Shown here: piece by piece, positions 1 through 10,650 of the stretch
Numbering within the stretch: the stretch's first letter is position 1
Layout of the letters: every line of letters begins with the position of its first letter
Source: DATAVB01 sp040414495
GTDB taxonomy: Bacteria; Actinomycetota; Actinomycetes; Mycobacteriales; QHCD01
DNA length: 64,000 bases
Assembly (NCBI GenBank): GCA_040414495.1
Contig: JBEDUI010000296.1
Coordinates: forward strand, 1 to 64,000
Direction: 5' to 3'
The notes under the pieces: model-generated
What the model saw: only the letters and a program-made list of their open reading frames with translations
Database searches by the model: none
Told to the model about the DNA's origin: nothing
Program-made: the position numbers and the translations under genes

Positions 1-599
1 GTCGTGTCGTTGCCGTGGCCGGGATACACCCAGGTTTCGTCAGGCAACTCGGCGAAGATCCGTTGCTCGACATCGTTGATCAAGGAGTTGAACGTCTCCG
101 GCGAGGACGTTTTCCCTACGCCACCGGGGAAAAGCGAGTCACCGGTGAACAGGTGCGGGTAACCGGACGGGTCGTCGTACCGCAGCCCGATGCTGCCCGG
201 CGTATGCCCACGCAGATGAATCACCGACAGCGACCGGGACCCGACACTCACCGTGTCGCCCTGCTCGACCGTGCGGGTCACCGGGACCGGCAGCAACGGC
301 GCGTCCAACGGGTGCGCCACGATCTGCGCCGAGGTGCGGTCGGACAGGTCAGCCAACGCCTGCCAGTGGTCGCCGTGCCGGTGCGTGGTGACGATCGTGC
401 GCACCGGGACGTCGCCGATCAAGTCCACCAACCGTGCCGGCTCGGCCGCGGCGTCGATGAGCAGCCCCTCGCCGTCGGCCACCAACAGATAGGCGTTGTT
501 GTCCATCGGCCCGACCGAGCACTTGCTGATCGTGAGCCCGGGAAGTTCGCGGACGTCGATCGGCCCGCCGGGACGGACGGCGCCGGTGTAGTCGGACAC
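1..599 (-). CDS. MBL-fold (glyoxalase II-like) metallo-hydrolase, 3' end outside window
   Basis: The first 199 residues of a metallo-beta-lactamase-fold hydrolase, read leftwards off the window edge. The metal-binding motif THRHGDH appears near residue 75, followed by GHTPGS and TGDSLF, and a later PGHGNDT close to the edge, as in glyoxalase II-type thiolesterases. The GTG start at 599 is preceded by an AGGAG ribosome binding site. The gene is divergent from uvrA, with about 250 bp between them. The substrate cannot be told from sequence; hydroxyacylglutathione hydrolase is only a family label, since actinomycetes generally lack glutathione. The C-terminal quarter is missing here because of the window boundary, not truncation. 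Confidence 0.85.
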   Translation of the reverse strand, partial: MSDYTGAVRPGGPIDVRELPGLTISKCSVGPMDNNAYLLVADGEGLLIDAAAEPARLVDLIGDVPVRTIVTTHRHGDHWQALADLSDRTSAQIVAHPLDAPLLPVPVTRTVEQGDTVSVGSRSLSVIHLRGHTPGSIGLRYDDPSGYPHLFTGDSLFPGGVGKTSSPETFNSLINDVEQRIFAELPDETWVYPGHGNDT

Positions 600-850
600 G
601 GCACGCTCCTCTCGTCGCACGCCAGTCTCACACATGCGCGCCTCATCACGGCCGTGCCCACCTCGTTTCTGATCCGAACGAAGCGGCCGCGGCATTAGTC
701 CCGATTTTCCCGAGTTGGGCGGGGCCGTGGACGGGAACAAACGATCTCCGTACGGCACTAGATTTGGGGTAGGGCGTCGCGCCGACGCAAACTGTCGGTG
801 CCCCTCGCTAGATTTGGTCGTCCCTGTTTCGTCGGCTGTTGGGAACCTCT

Positions 851-3910
<3,060 letters not shown>

Positions 3911-4045
3911 GATTTGCGGTTTCTTACGGGCAGCAGCGGCTGCGGATTTTTGCGGGCAGCCGCGGTTGAGGTCGCGGGTTTTCCGCGCCGCCGCGGTTGA
4001 GTCGGACCGCGCCGGCCGCTGAACTCGGCGCTGTGTCCGCCGCGT

Positions 4046-6181
4046 TTACCGTGGGGCGGCGACGCGGGCGGGTTTTCCGGCTGCCATGCCGCGGCGTTCG
4101 GGCCGGTTCCACCGCAGCCGGACACCGGACAGCGCACTGAGCAGCGACTGCACCACGACCAGGTACATCAGCTGCCGGTAAACCAACTGCTGCAAGGGGA
4201 TAGTCCACAGTGGACGCATACGTTCGTGATCGAGTCGGAGCGCGAAAATCCCAGTCACCATTTGCAGCGCGAGAAAGCCGAGCCAATACGCGGCCGCGCG
4301 TACCGGGTCGAGAAATACCAGCCCATACGCGGCGTAAAGATCAATGACCGGTGCCAGCAACGGCAGCAGGAACTGGAATGCCAACAGATACGGCAGACCG
4401 ATCCGGCCCAGCTGCCATCCCGGCCCGCCCCGGCCGAACGTGTCCCGGTGTTTCCACACCGCCTGCAGCGTGCCGTAACTCCACCGGTACCGCTGCCGCC
4501 ACAGCGAACCCAAACTCAACGGGGCCTCGGTCCAGGCGACCGCCCGTTCCTCGTAAACCACCTGCCAGCCGGCCTGGTTGATCGTCATCGTCAGATCGGT
4601 GTCCTCGGCCAGCGTGTCGATGCCGACCCCACCGACCTGGTGCAGCGCCGCCCGCGAATAGGCGCCGATGGCACCGGGAACGGTCGGCATGCAATGCAGT
4701 ACGTCGTAGAGCCGCCGGTCCAGGTTGAAGCCGATGACGTATTCGATGTGCTGCCAGCGGCCGAGCAGCCGCCGCCGGTTGCCGACCTTCGTATTGCCGC
4801 TGACCGCGCCGATCCGTTCATCACGCAGCGGCTGGACCAGCCGGCGGATCGTATTCGGCGCGAAGACCGTGTCGGCGTCGACCATGACGATCACGTCATA
4901 GCGGGCCGCGCCCAGCCCGGTATTCAACGCGACCGCCTTACCGGAATTGCGTTGCCGGATCACCGAAACGTTGGCCAGCCCGAGTCCCCGCACGATATCG
5001 GCCGTACCGTCGGTAGACCCGTCATCGACCACGATCACCTCGACGTACGGGTAATCGCCGAGGGCCACCGACCGTACCGTCGCCGCGATGCCAACCGCCT
5101 CGTTGTAAGCCGGAACGATGACGCTGACCATGGGTATCCAGCCGTTGTCCAGTGCCCGGCGACGCACGGCCGTGGCGTGCCGGCGGGCGAATACGAACAA
5201 CAACCCGGTGCGCAGCAACGCGAGAATCGCCAGCAATGCGAGCAGCCAGCCGAGCGCCGACGCGACGAAGCTGGCGACGTCGATCGCCCACCGGAACGTC
5301 AGGCCCTGCAGGTGCTCGACCGTGCCGACCGGTCGCATTCCCTGCGTGGCGCCGAGTCCGAGGCCGGCCGAGACGGTCGCGAACCGATAGCCCTGGTCCT
5401 TGAGCGCCCGGATTACCTGCGGCAATGCGGTGACGGTTTGCGCCCGGTTGCCGCCGCCGTCGTGGAAGTCGATGATCGTGCCATTGCCACCGGCGTGCGG
5501 TACCGCGTTCCGGGTGATGGCCTGCGCGCCCGGTTCACGCCAGTCCTGGCTGTCCCGATCGGACATGATCACGGTGTACCCGGCCCCGGTCGCCCGCTCG
5601 ATCATGGGTCGTTGCCGCATGGTGAGCGCTTCGGGAATGGACGTGTGCGGCAGGCGCAGCAGCGAGGTGGTGACGCTGGCGCTGCCGGACAACGCCAGTT
5701 GGCCCGCGGTCAGTTCTAGGTCGGCCCGCATGCGCGAGGCGCCGGCCAGGTCGACGTTCGTGAACGTGTGGCTGCCGATTTCATTGCCCTGCGCGATTTC
5801 CTGGCGTAGCAGATCCGGATGCGATTCCACCCGGGAGCCGACCACGAAAAAGGTCGCCGGCACCTGCTCCTTTTGCAGAATGGCCAGAATGCGCGGCGTC
5901 CAGGTCGGGTCTGGTCCGTCGTCGAAGGTCAGCGCGACCGTCTGCGGTGGCAGCGAATGCGAGGTCAACGCGCCGTGCGAGCGGTCGATAATCGGCCCGT
6001 TTCCCACGACCGGAGCGGATTCCCGTGGAATCCCGGGGCCGGCGGTCGACGACGCATGCGTTGAATGGCGGGCGTATCCAGCCAGCAAGAGCGAGACCAC
6101 CATGGCGACAACAGCGACGAGCAGAAGGCCCCAGTGCATGGGTGGCAGTCGGTGCCGGCCACTCGATCCGCGGCTGATCAC
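4046..6181 (-). CDS. Bifunctional NodB-type polysaccharide deacetylase / GT2 membrane glycosyltransferase (MatB-like)
   Basis: 711-residue membrane protein. An N-terminal membrane segment (about 16-36) is followed by a NodB domain (about 80-270), a second membrane segment (about 300-330), a family 2 processive glycosyltransferase domain (about 350-590; DADT, LAEDTD, QRYRWSYG) and C-terminal membrane segments. This layout matches synthases of poly-N-acetylglucosamine-type surface glycans such as MatB of Streptomyces. The NodB metal motif is altered: TFDDGPD is present, but the usual His-x-x-x-His reads HTFTN, with Asn for the second His, and the RPPY motif reads RLPH. The GT2 motifs look intact. 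The GTG start overlaps the stop of the upstream gene (GTGA), so the two are probably translationally coupled. The deacetylase half may be weak or inactive. Confidence 0.85.
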   Translation of the reverse strand: MISRGSSGRHRLPPMHWGLLLVAVVAMVVSLLLAGYARHSTHASSTAGPGIPRESAPVVGNGPIIDRSHGALTSHSLPPQTVALTFDDGPDPTWTPRILAILQKEQVPATFFVVGSRVESHPDLLRQEIAQGNEIGSHTFTNVDLAGASRMRADLELTAGQLALSGSASVTTSLLRLPHTSIPEALTMRQRPMIERATGAGYTVIMSDRDSQDWREPGAQAITRNAVPHAGGNGTIIDFHDGGGNRAQTVTALPQVIRALKDQGYRFATVSAGLGLGATQGMRPVGTVEHLQGLTFRWAIDVASFVASALGWLLALLAILALLRTGLLFVFARRHATAVRRRALDNGWIPMVSVIVPAYNEAVGIAATVRSVALGDYPYVEVIVVDDGSTDGTADIVRGLGLANVSVIRQRNSGKAVALNTGLGAARYDVIVMVDADTVFAPNTIRRLVQPLRDERIGAVSGNTKVGNRRRLLGRWQHIEYVIGFNLDRRLYDVLHCMPTVPGAIGAYSRAALHQVGGVGIDTLAEDTDLTMTINQAGWQVVYEERAVAWTEAPLSLGSLWRQRYRWSYGTLQAVWKHRDTFGRGGPGWQLGRIGLPYLLAFQFLLPLLAPVIDLYAAYGLVFLDPVRAAAYWLGFLALQMVTGIFALRLDHERMRPLWTIPLQQLVYRQLMYLVVVQSLLSALSGVRLRWNRPERRGMAAGKPARVAAPR

Positions 6182-6933
6182 GATGCCGACGGCACACTCA
6201 TCGAGTCATACGGCGGCTGCTGTTCCTCCTGGTGCGTGGGCCAGTCGGACGGCGTGTTCGTCGGCTCTTGTGACGGCCGCGTGCGCGGATGATGGCGCCT
6301 GTGGTGTCGGTGGCGTTCGGTTTTCCCCGGCGGCGACGACTCGGTGGGGCGGATTGTGGGTTGCTCGCTCGGCGTCACCTTGAACCACGGTGGTCGGACG
6401 CTGGGCCGGAACGGTGGCCCGCTGGTCGGTCCGGCGCTCGTCGTCGGTTCGATGGTTGTGGGCGGCGTGTCGCTGGGAATCGGCGCGTAGCTCGAGCTTG
6501 GCGCACTGCTCGGCAGCGGTGTCGGTGTTGGCGACGGCGGCGGGGCAGTGGAAGCGGCGGAATTGTCGTCGGGATCGGAATCGGCCGGTGTTTGCGGGGT
6601 GATTCCTGGTACGACGACCCGCGAGGCATGGCTGGGCATTCGGGACGGGTGTGTGGTCGATCGGAATACCGGGTCTTGTCGTGCCTCGGCGAACCGGGTC
6701 GGATTCGGCTTGCTGGACGCGGCGCCGGGAACGGCGATCGATAGCAGATTCGGGCGGCCGCTCAATGTCACTACGACCAACGCGAGATAACCGGAAAGGA
6801 AAACTCCGACCGTGGCCGCGCCGCGCTTCACCCACCGTTGCCGCCGCCCCGTCGGGTCGGCGAACACCGGCTGCGTCGACGATTGCCGGTGGCGGCCTTC
6901 GCCGGACGAGGCGGAATTACGTGCAGGGGCCAT
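6178..6933 (-). CDS. Membrane-anchored Pro/Ser/Thr-rich protein coupled to the glycan synthase
   Basis: 251 residues: a short cytoplasmic N terminus with basic residues (RRQRWVKRG), one membrane segment (about 38-58), and then a long, probably extracytoplasmic tail rich in Pro, Ser and Thr, ending in a His/Arg-rich patch (HRHHRRHH) and an acidic/Gln-rich end. I recognise no catalytic motif. Its stop overlaps the start of the NodB/GT2 synthase gene, so the two are probably made together. By position it resembles the small first gene of the Streptomyces matAB pair, but I see no sequence feature that proves this. A role in anchoring or presenting the glycan at the wall is inference. Confidence 0.7.
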   Translation of the reverse strand: MAPARNSASSGEGRHRQSSTQPVFADPTGRRQRWVKRGAATVGVFLSGYLALVVVTLSGRPNLLSIAVPGAASSKPNPTRFAEARQDPVFRSTTHPSRMPSHASRVVVPGITPQTPADSDPDDNSAASTAPPPSPTPTPLPSSAPSSSYAPIPSDTPPTTIEPTTSAGPTSGPPFRPSVRPPWFKVTPSEQPTIRPTESSPPGKTERHRHHRRHHPRTRPSQEPTNTPSDWPTHQEEQQPPYDSMSVPSAS

Positions 6934-7349
6934 TGCCGGGACAGTATGCCAGTGTGATAGGCGCTTGGGAGGGAACTACGCAATCGCGCAGCCGACATTG
7001 TTATCAACCTGTCCGGGCAGGCTTTCTCGGCTCGCGAAAGGCAATGCAAATGCACGCCTGTACAACAATCGTGCCATTAACGGAACGTGTTTTCGCGCGC
7101 ACGGTATGCAATCGTTTTGAGCTGGGTGAAATCCGCGAAAATTGCCGGCCCGAGTCGGCCAGCACGCGGCGGCTCGGGCATCGATGCGGGCGCGTGGCCG
7201 AGCGACACGGAGGCGTTCACCGCACCCTCCAGCCCGGTCGAGCCTGGCCGTGGCGCTGGGCCGGGGCTGCCTCGCGCCACCGCAAGTCGAAATGCCGATC
7301 GAAGACCTGGGTCTGCCCGTATCGGTGCCCAGCCAGGAGCGGAGCTTGC
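6934..7349. other. Intergenic region, 416 bp
   Basis: Divergent region between the mat-like pair and the broken VOC gene. The left half (about 6940-7140) is relatively AT-rich and should hold the promoter of the leftward operon; a CATACT box lies about 9 nt before its ATG. The right half is GC-rich and could be decayed coding sequence, but I could assign no family in any frame. Confidence 0.4.
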
Positions 7350-7575
7350 GTGACCGGTCTCGTGCAGTGCGTAGTCCAGGACTGTCCCGACGTACCGGCG
7401 CTGGCCGGGTTCTACGCCGCGCTGCTGGGCGGAGCCGTCAACCAACCCGATCCGCGGTGGCGCGTCGACGAGGATTGGGCGACCTTGCACCTGGCCTCGG
7501 GGCTGGTGCTGGCGTTCCAGCGCTCGCACGACTATCGACCGCCGCGCTGGCCTGACCCGCGGCACCCGCAGCAGT

Positions 7576-7617
7576 TCCACCGGGACATCTCCACCGGGAC
7601 ATCTCCACCGGGACATC
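7576..7617 (+). repeat. 14-bp tandem repeat, three perfect copies
   Basis: The unit TCCACCGGGACATC occurs at 7576-7589, 7590-7603 and 7604-7617. One copy would keep the VOC reading frame; the two extra copies add 28 bp and shift it. This looks like replication slippage. Confidence 0.95.
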
Positions 7618-7640
7618 GACGTGCCGGATCTGGACGCTAG

Positions 7641-7699
7641 GGCGTGCTGCTTGAATCCTCGGCCTGCTGCGCGGGCGCCCAGGATCCAAGCAGCACGCC
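7641..7699. repeat. Hairpin element, 19-bp inverted repeat inside the VOC gene
   Basis: The arms GGCGTGCTGCTTGAATCCT (7641-7659) and AGGATCCAAGCAGCACGCC (7681-7699) pair over 19 bp with one mismatch, around a 21-nt loop. The segment sits exactly where the VOC family alignment expects only a few residues (between DLDA and QVTAAGATRL), so it looks inserted. It is too short to code for a transposase. Confidence 0.75.
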
Positions 7700-7887
7700 G
7701 AGCGACCGTCAGGTCACGGCCGCCGGGGCCACCAGGCTCGATGACGGCCGCGAATTCTGGCGTACCTACGCCGGTCATCCCTTTTGCCTGTTACCGGGCC
7801 GGTTGTAACGCGAAAAGCGTGGGCTTCACCACGATTGGCATTCGCCGAACTGAATTCGCGCGCGAAATTTTATAGGGTCGCTCATAT

Positions 7888-9393
7888 ATGTGCGGCATAG
7901 CGGCAATATATGGGTCAGGATACCGGGCGACAGCGGCGCGGATGCTGGCCCGATTACGCCACCGCGGACCTGATCACGTCGCACAGATCGACCGGGGCGA
8001 GCAGGGTTGGCTCGGCCACACTCGCTTGTCCATTATGGACATTGCGGGTGGTTCGCAGCCGTTCCGGGACGGCGCCGTCTCCTTTGTCTGCAACGGCGAA
8101 ATCTACAACGACGCCGAAATACGCGACGAACTCGGGCGATCAACCTTCGCAACCCGCTCCGACAACGAATCGGCCCTACGCCTGTTGATCGAGCAGGGAC
8201 CGGCGGCGCTGGCACGGCTACGCGGAATGTGGGCGCTGTGCGCGACCGGACCGGAATTCTTCCTGGCCGCGCGCGATCCACTCGGAATTAAGCCGTTGTA
8301 TTGGGCCAGAACCGAGGGAGCTGTGTTATTCGCCTCGGAGATGAAGGCGTTCGATGAGGCAACTCGGCCTTTGGTGGAGGCGTTTCCGCCTGGTTGTTAT
8401 TGGACGCCTGGTACGGGACTGGTCCGCTTTGCCGATCCGGTTGCGCACACCGATCCGGCGCTACTGGCGACGATTCCCCGTGAGGAATGGATTTCGCGTA
8501 CGCGTGAGGTGTTGGTCGAGTCGATTCGGCGGCACATGATGGCCGATGTCGAGGTCGGCGTTTTCCTCTCCGGTGGTCTTGATTCCAGCATTGTGGCGGC
8601 GGTAGCGGCGCGGTATGTGGCCGAATCCGGCCGTCGGTTGCCGACATTTGCCGTTGGTACGAGAGACAGCGGCGATCTCGCGGCCGCCCGGGCCGTTGCT
8701 GAGCACATCGGCAGCGAGCACCACGAGGCGATATTCGACGCGACCGACGCCCGGCATGCGCTGGAAGACGTCATCGGCGCGGTGGAGTCCTTTGACCCCA
8801 GCCTGATCCGCAGTTCGGTGCCGAACTGGTTCCTGGCCCAGTTGGCCGCCCGACACGTGAAGGTCGTGCTGACCGGAGAGGGTGCCGACGAGCTGTTCGC
8901 CGGATATTCCTATTACCACGCCGATCACGCCGATCCGGCCGCGCTGCAGGCCGAACTCGTCCGCTCGATCTGCGAGCTGCACGGGCTGAATCTGCAACGC
9001 TGCGACCGGGTGACCATGGCCCATGGCCTGGAGGCGCGAGTGCCGTTCCTGGACCAAGAGGTGATCCGGCACTCGCTGGCGTTGCCGGCCGCGGCCAAGA
9101 CGACCGGCCCGGGACAGATGGAGAAGCAACTGCTGCGCGAGGCGTTCGCCGGCTGGTTGCCGGAGTCCGTGTTGTGGCGGCGCAAGGAACAGTTCGGCGA
9201 CGGCAGCGGCGCAGCCGACGTGCTGGCCGATGCGGCCGCGGTCGGGATCACCGAGGCGGACCTGGCCGCCCAGTGCGATGTGGTCCGGCCGCCGCTGCGC
9301 AGCACCGAGGAACTGGCGTACTACCGCATCTACGCCGACCGGCTGCCCGGCCTGGTACCTGAGCGCACGCTGACCCGGTTCGCTGAGACGTGA
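7888..9393 (+). CDS. asnB: Asparagine synthetase (glutamine-hydrolysing)
   Basis: Class II glutamine amidotransferase that converts aspartate to asparagine using ATP and glutamine. The catalytic Cys is residue 2 after Met (MCGI), with RHRGPD and NGEIYN in the glutaminase half. The synthetase half has the PP-loop SGGLDSS near residue 228 and the motif GEGADELFAGY. At 501 residues it is close to the compact E. coli AsnB form rather than the longer AsnO forms. A TATAGG box lies 11 nt before the ATG and no good Shine-Dalgarno is present, so the mRNA may have almost no leader. Two terminator-like hairpins follow the stop. The assignment is firm; physiological asparagine synthesis is inferred from the family. 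Confidence 0.92.
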   Translation: MCGIAAIYGSGYRATAARMLARLRHRGPDHVAQIDRGEQGWLGHTRLSIMDIAGGSQPFRDGAVSFVCNGEIYNDAEIRDELGRSTFATRSDNESALRLLIEQGPAALARLRGMWALCATGPEFFLAARDPLGIKPLYWARTEGAVLFASEMKAFDEATRPLVEAFPPGCYWTPGTGLVRFADPVAHTDPALLATIPREEWISRTREVLVESIRRHMMADVEVGVFLSGGLDSSIVAAVAARYVAESGRRLPTFAVGTRDSGDLAAARAVAEHIGSEHHEAIFDATDARHALEDVIGAVESFDPSLIRSSVPNWFLAQLAARHVKVVLTGEGADELFAGYSYYHADHADPAALQAELVRSICELHGLNLQRCDRVTMAHGLEARVPFLDQEVIRHSLALPAAAKTTGPGQMEKQLLREAFAGWLPESVLWRRKEQFGDGSGAADVLADAAAVGITEADLAAQCDVVRPPLRSTEELAYYRIYADRLPGLVPERTLTRFAET

Positions 9394-9394
9394 T

Positions 9395-9423
9395 CCCGAT
9401 CTGTCCAATTTGGACAGATCGGG
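9395..9423. terminator. Hairpin terminator after asnB
   Basis: A perfect inverted repeat (CCCGATCTGTCCAA and its complement) starts two bases after the asnB stop. It has no T-run, as is common in actinomycetes. Confidence 0.75.
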
Positions 9424-9433
9424 CGGCAACGAG

Positions 9434-9465
9434 GGCGCCGTACCGGCCTTCCCCGGTACGGCGCC
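9434..9465. terminator. Second hairpin terminator, between convergent genes
   Basis: A 13-bp perfect stem (GGCGCCGTACCGG / CCGGTACGGCGCC) with a 6-nt loop lies 12 bp before the end of the convergent DivIVA-repeat gene. It can serve both strands. Confidence 0.75.
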
Positions 9466-9477
9466 ACAGCCGCGGGA

Positions 9478-10074
9478 TTAGCTGGCCGCGCGCAGCGCCA
9501 GCGTCCGCTCGACCCGGTCCAGGAACGCGTCGACCTGGTCCTCGTTGTAGCCGCGCTTGCCGATCGGCGGCTTGCTGAACAGCACGCCGTGGATCTCCTC
9601 GACCGTGACGTCATCCTCGCCGCGCAGCGTCGCCTCGATGCGGTCCAGGAACAGGTCGACCTGCTGCTCGTCATACCCGCGCTTGCCGAACGGTGCCCGA
9701 TTGAACTCCACCTCGTGCACCTGCTCCGGGCCGAGCATGCCCGGACCCGAGCGTGGCCGCAGCGCGGTCGGCGCCACTGGCTGGTCGCCGCCGTCGAGCA
9801 GCCGGTCCAGCTCGTCCTCTACGGAGTCGAGGAAGTCGTCGACCTCCTGCTCGTCGTAGCCACGATTGGCGAACCCGGACTTGTGGAACGTGATGTGGTG
9901 CACGTCGGCCGCACTCAGCGCGTCCGCCGGGGCATCCGTTCCCTCGTAGTGGGCTCGCAAGGTGCGCTCGATCCGGTCGAGGAACGCGTCGACCTCTGCC
10001 TCACGATATCCGCGCCGGCCGACGGACGGCTTATCGAAGGCGAGATTCGAAAGACTGTCAAGGTTGAATGGCAC
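9478..10074 (-). CDS. DivIVA-domain protein with four tandem repeats
   Basis: 198 residues made almost entirely of four copies of the DivIVA N-terminal motif, F-x-K/R-x-x-x-x-x-RGY-x-E-x-EVD-x-FLD: FDKPSVGRRGY, FHKSGFANRGY, FNRAPFGKRGY and FSKPPIGKRGY, each followed by a short amphipathic helix (FLDRIERTLR and similar). In DivIVA/Wag31 this motif binds curved membrane at poles and septa. The long C-terminal coiled coil of true DivIVA is absent, so this is a small repeat protein rather than Wag31. The GTG at 10074 has AGGGGGAA upstream and is preferred over an in-frame start further upstream. A role in polar or septal localisation is inference. Confidence 0.85.
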   Translation of the reverse strand: MPFNLDSLSNLAFDKPSVGRRGYREAEVDAFLDRIERTLRAHYEGTDAPADALSAADVHHITFHKSGFANRGYDEQEVDDFLDSVEDELDRLLDGGDQPVAPTALRPRSGPGMLGPEQVHEVEFNRAPFGKRGYDEQQVDLFLDRIEATLRGEDDVTVEEIHGVLFSKPPIGKRGYNEDQVDAFLDRVERTLALRAAS

Positions 10075-10650
10075 GTGGGATTCCCCCTGTGAGCGAGAAA
10101 CTACTCCGACCATGTTACGTGGCGTAAATAGAAATGCCTTCGTTATCTCGTACAGCATTCAGCCGTAATTAGTCGCCATTCGGAGTAGGGGATAACTGCG
10201 GGTGACTATAGGGTCACTAGCTGGGCAATTGCGTTGCGTGAGAGATGACTCACACGGCTAGAAATATATTTCATATTCGTCCGACTCGTAGCTACGGAGA
10301 GTACTGATGATCTTGATCGGTAGGGCGTGATCACCGCTTTTGGGCGGGTAGCACTGCGTGAGTACGCCGGCACTCGATCGGTGCCGATCAGCGGCCCGCG
10401 CGACCGGCTGACGCGGGACGGATCACGAGCCGCGGCGACTCGGCCGGCACGGCGTTGGTGATGGTCGCGGACCGGTCGCGGTCGCGGACCCGGATGGGCC
10501 CCGGCCAGCCGATGGCGGCGCCCCGGGACTGGCCGGATTCGCCGCCGGCGTCGCCGAATCCGGCCCTAACTCTGTGACGCGAGCCGCCCGATGCCCGACC
10601 CGCACGCGCCCAGCACCCGTATTGTCGCCCGTACGGATTACCCTTGCTCG
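10075..10650. other. Intergenic region, 576 bp
   Basis: 10075-10330 is notably AT-rich and holds small palindromes (GTGAC...GTCAC near 10202; GTGAG...CTCAC near 10237). It should carry the promoter of the leftward DivIVA gene. 10330-10600 is GC-rich with a repeated GGTCGCGGACC pattern; no recognisable protein is seen in any frame. Confidence 0.4.
10639..10644 (+). promoter_or_regulatory. Putative -10 box of uvrC
   Basis: TACCCT lies 6 nt before the GTG start at 10651, the spacing expected for a leaderless transcript; no Shine-Dalgarno is present. Confidence 0.45.

Larger units (their letters stand above)
7350..7808 (+). pseudogene. VOC-family (glyoxalase/bleomycin resistance-like) protein, disrupted
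   Basis: The start (GTG 7350 with an AGGAG site) gives a typical VOC N terminus (LVQCVVQDCPDVPALAGFYA) and reads to FHRDI. Three copies of a 14-bp unit then shift the frame. A 59-bp hairpin follows, and the normal VOC end resumes in the original frame as QVTAAGATRLDDGREFW...GHPFCLLPG, with a TAA at 7806. Removing two repeat copies restores FHRDIDVPDLDA, the expected link. The in-frame TAG at 7638 truncates the product at 96 residues. The gene looks intact apart from these two lesions, so the inactivation is probably recent. Confidence 0.7.

Noticed and set aside
735..746. GAACAAACGATC upstream of uvrA as an SOS (LexA) box
   Set aside because: The actinomycete consensus needs GAAC-N4-GTTC; here the second half is GATC, so the symmetry is broken. 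Not strong enough to call.
7576..7617. CRISPR-like repeats
   Set aside because: The units are directly adjacent with no spacers; no other repeat-spacer pattern or cas gene exists in the window.
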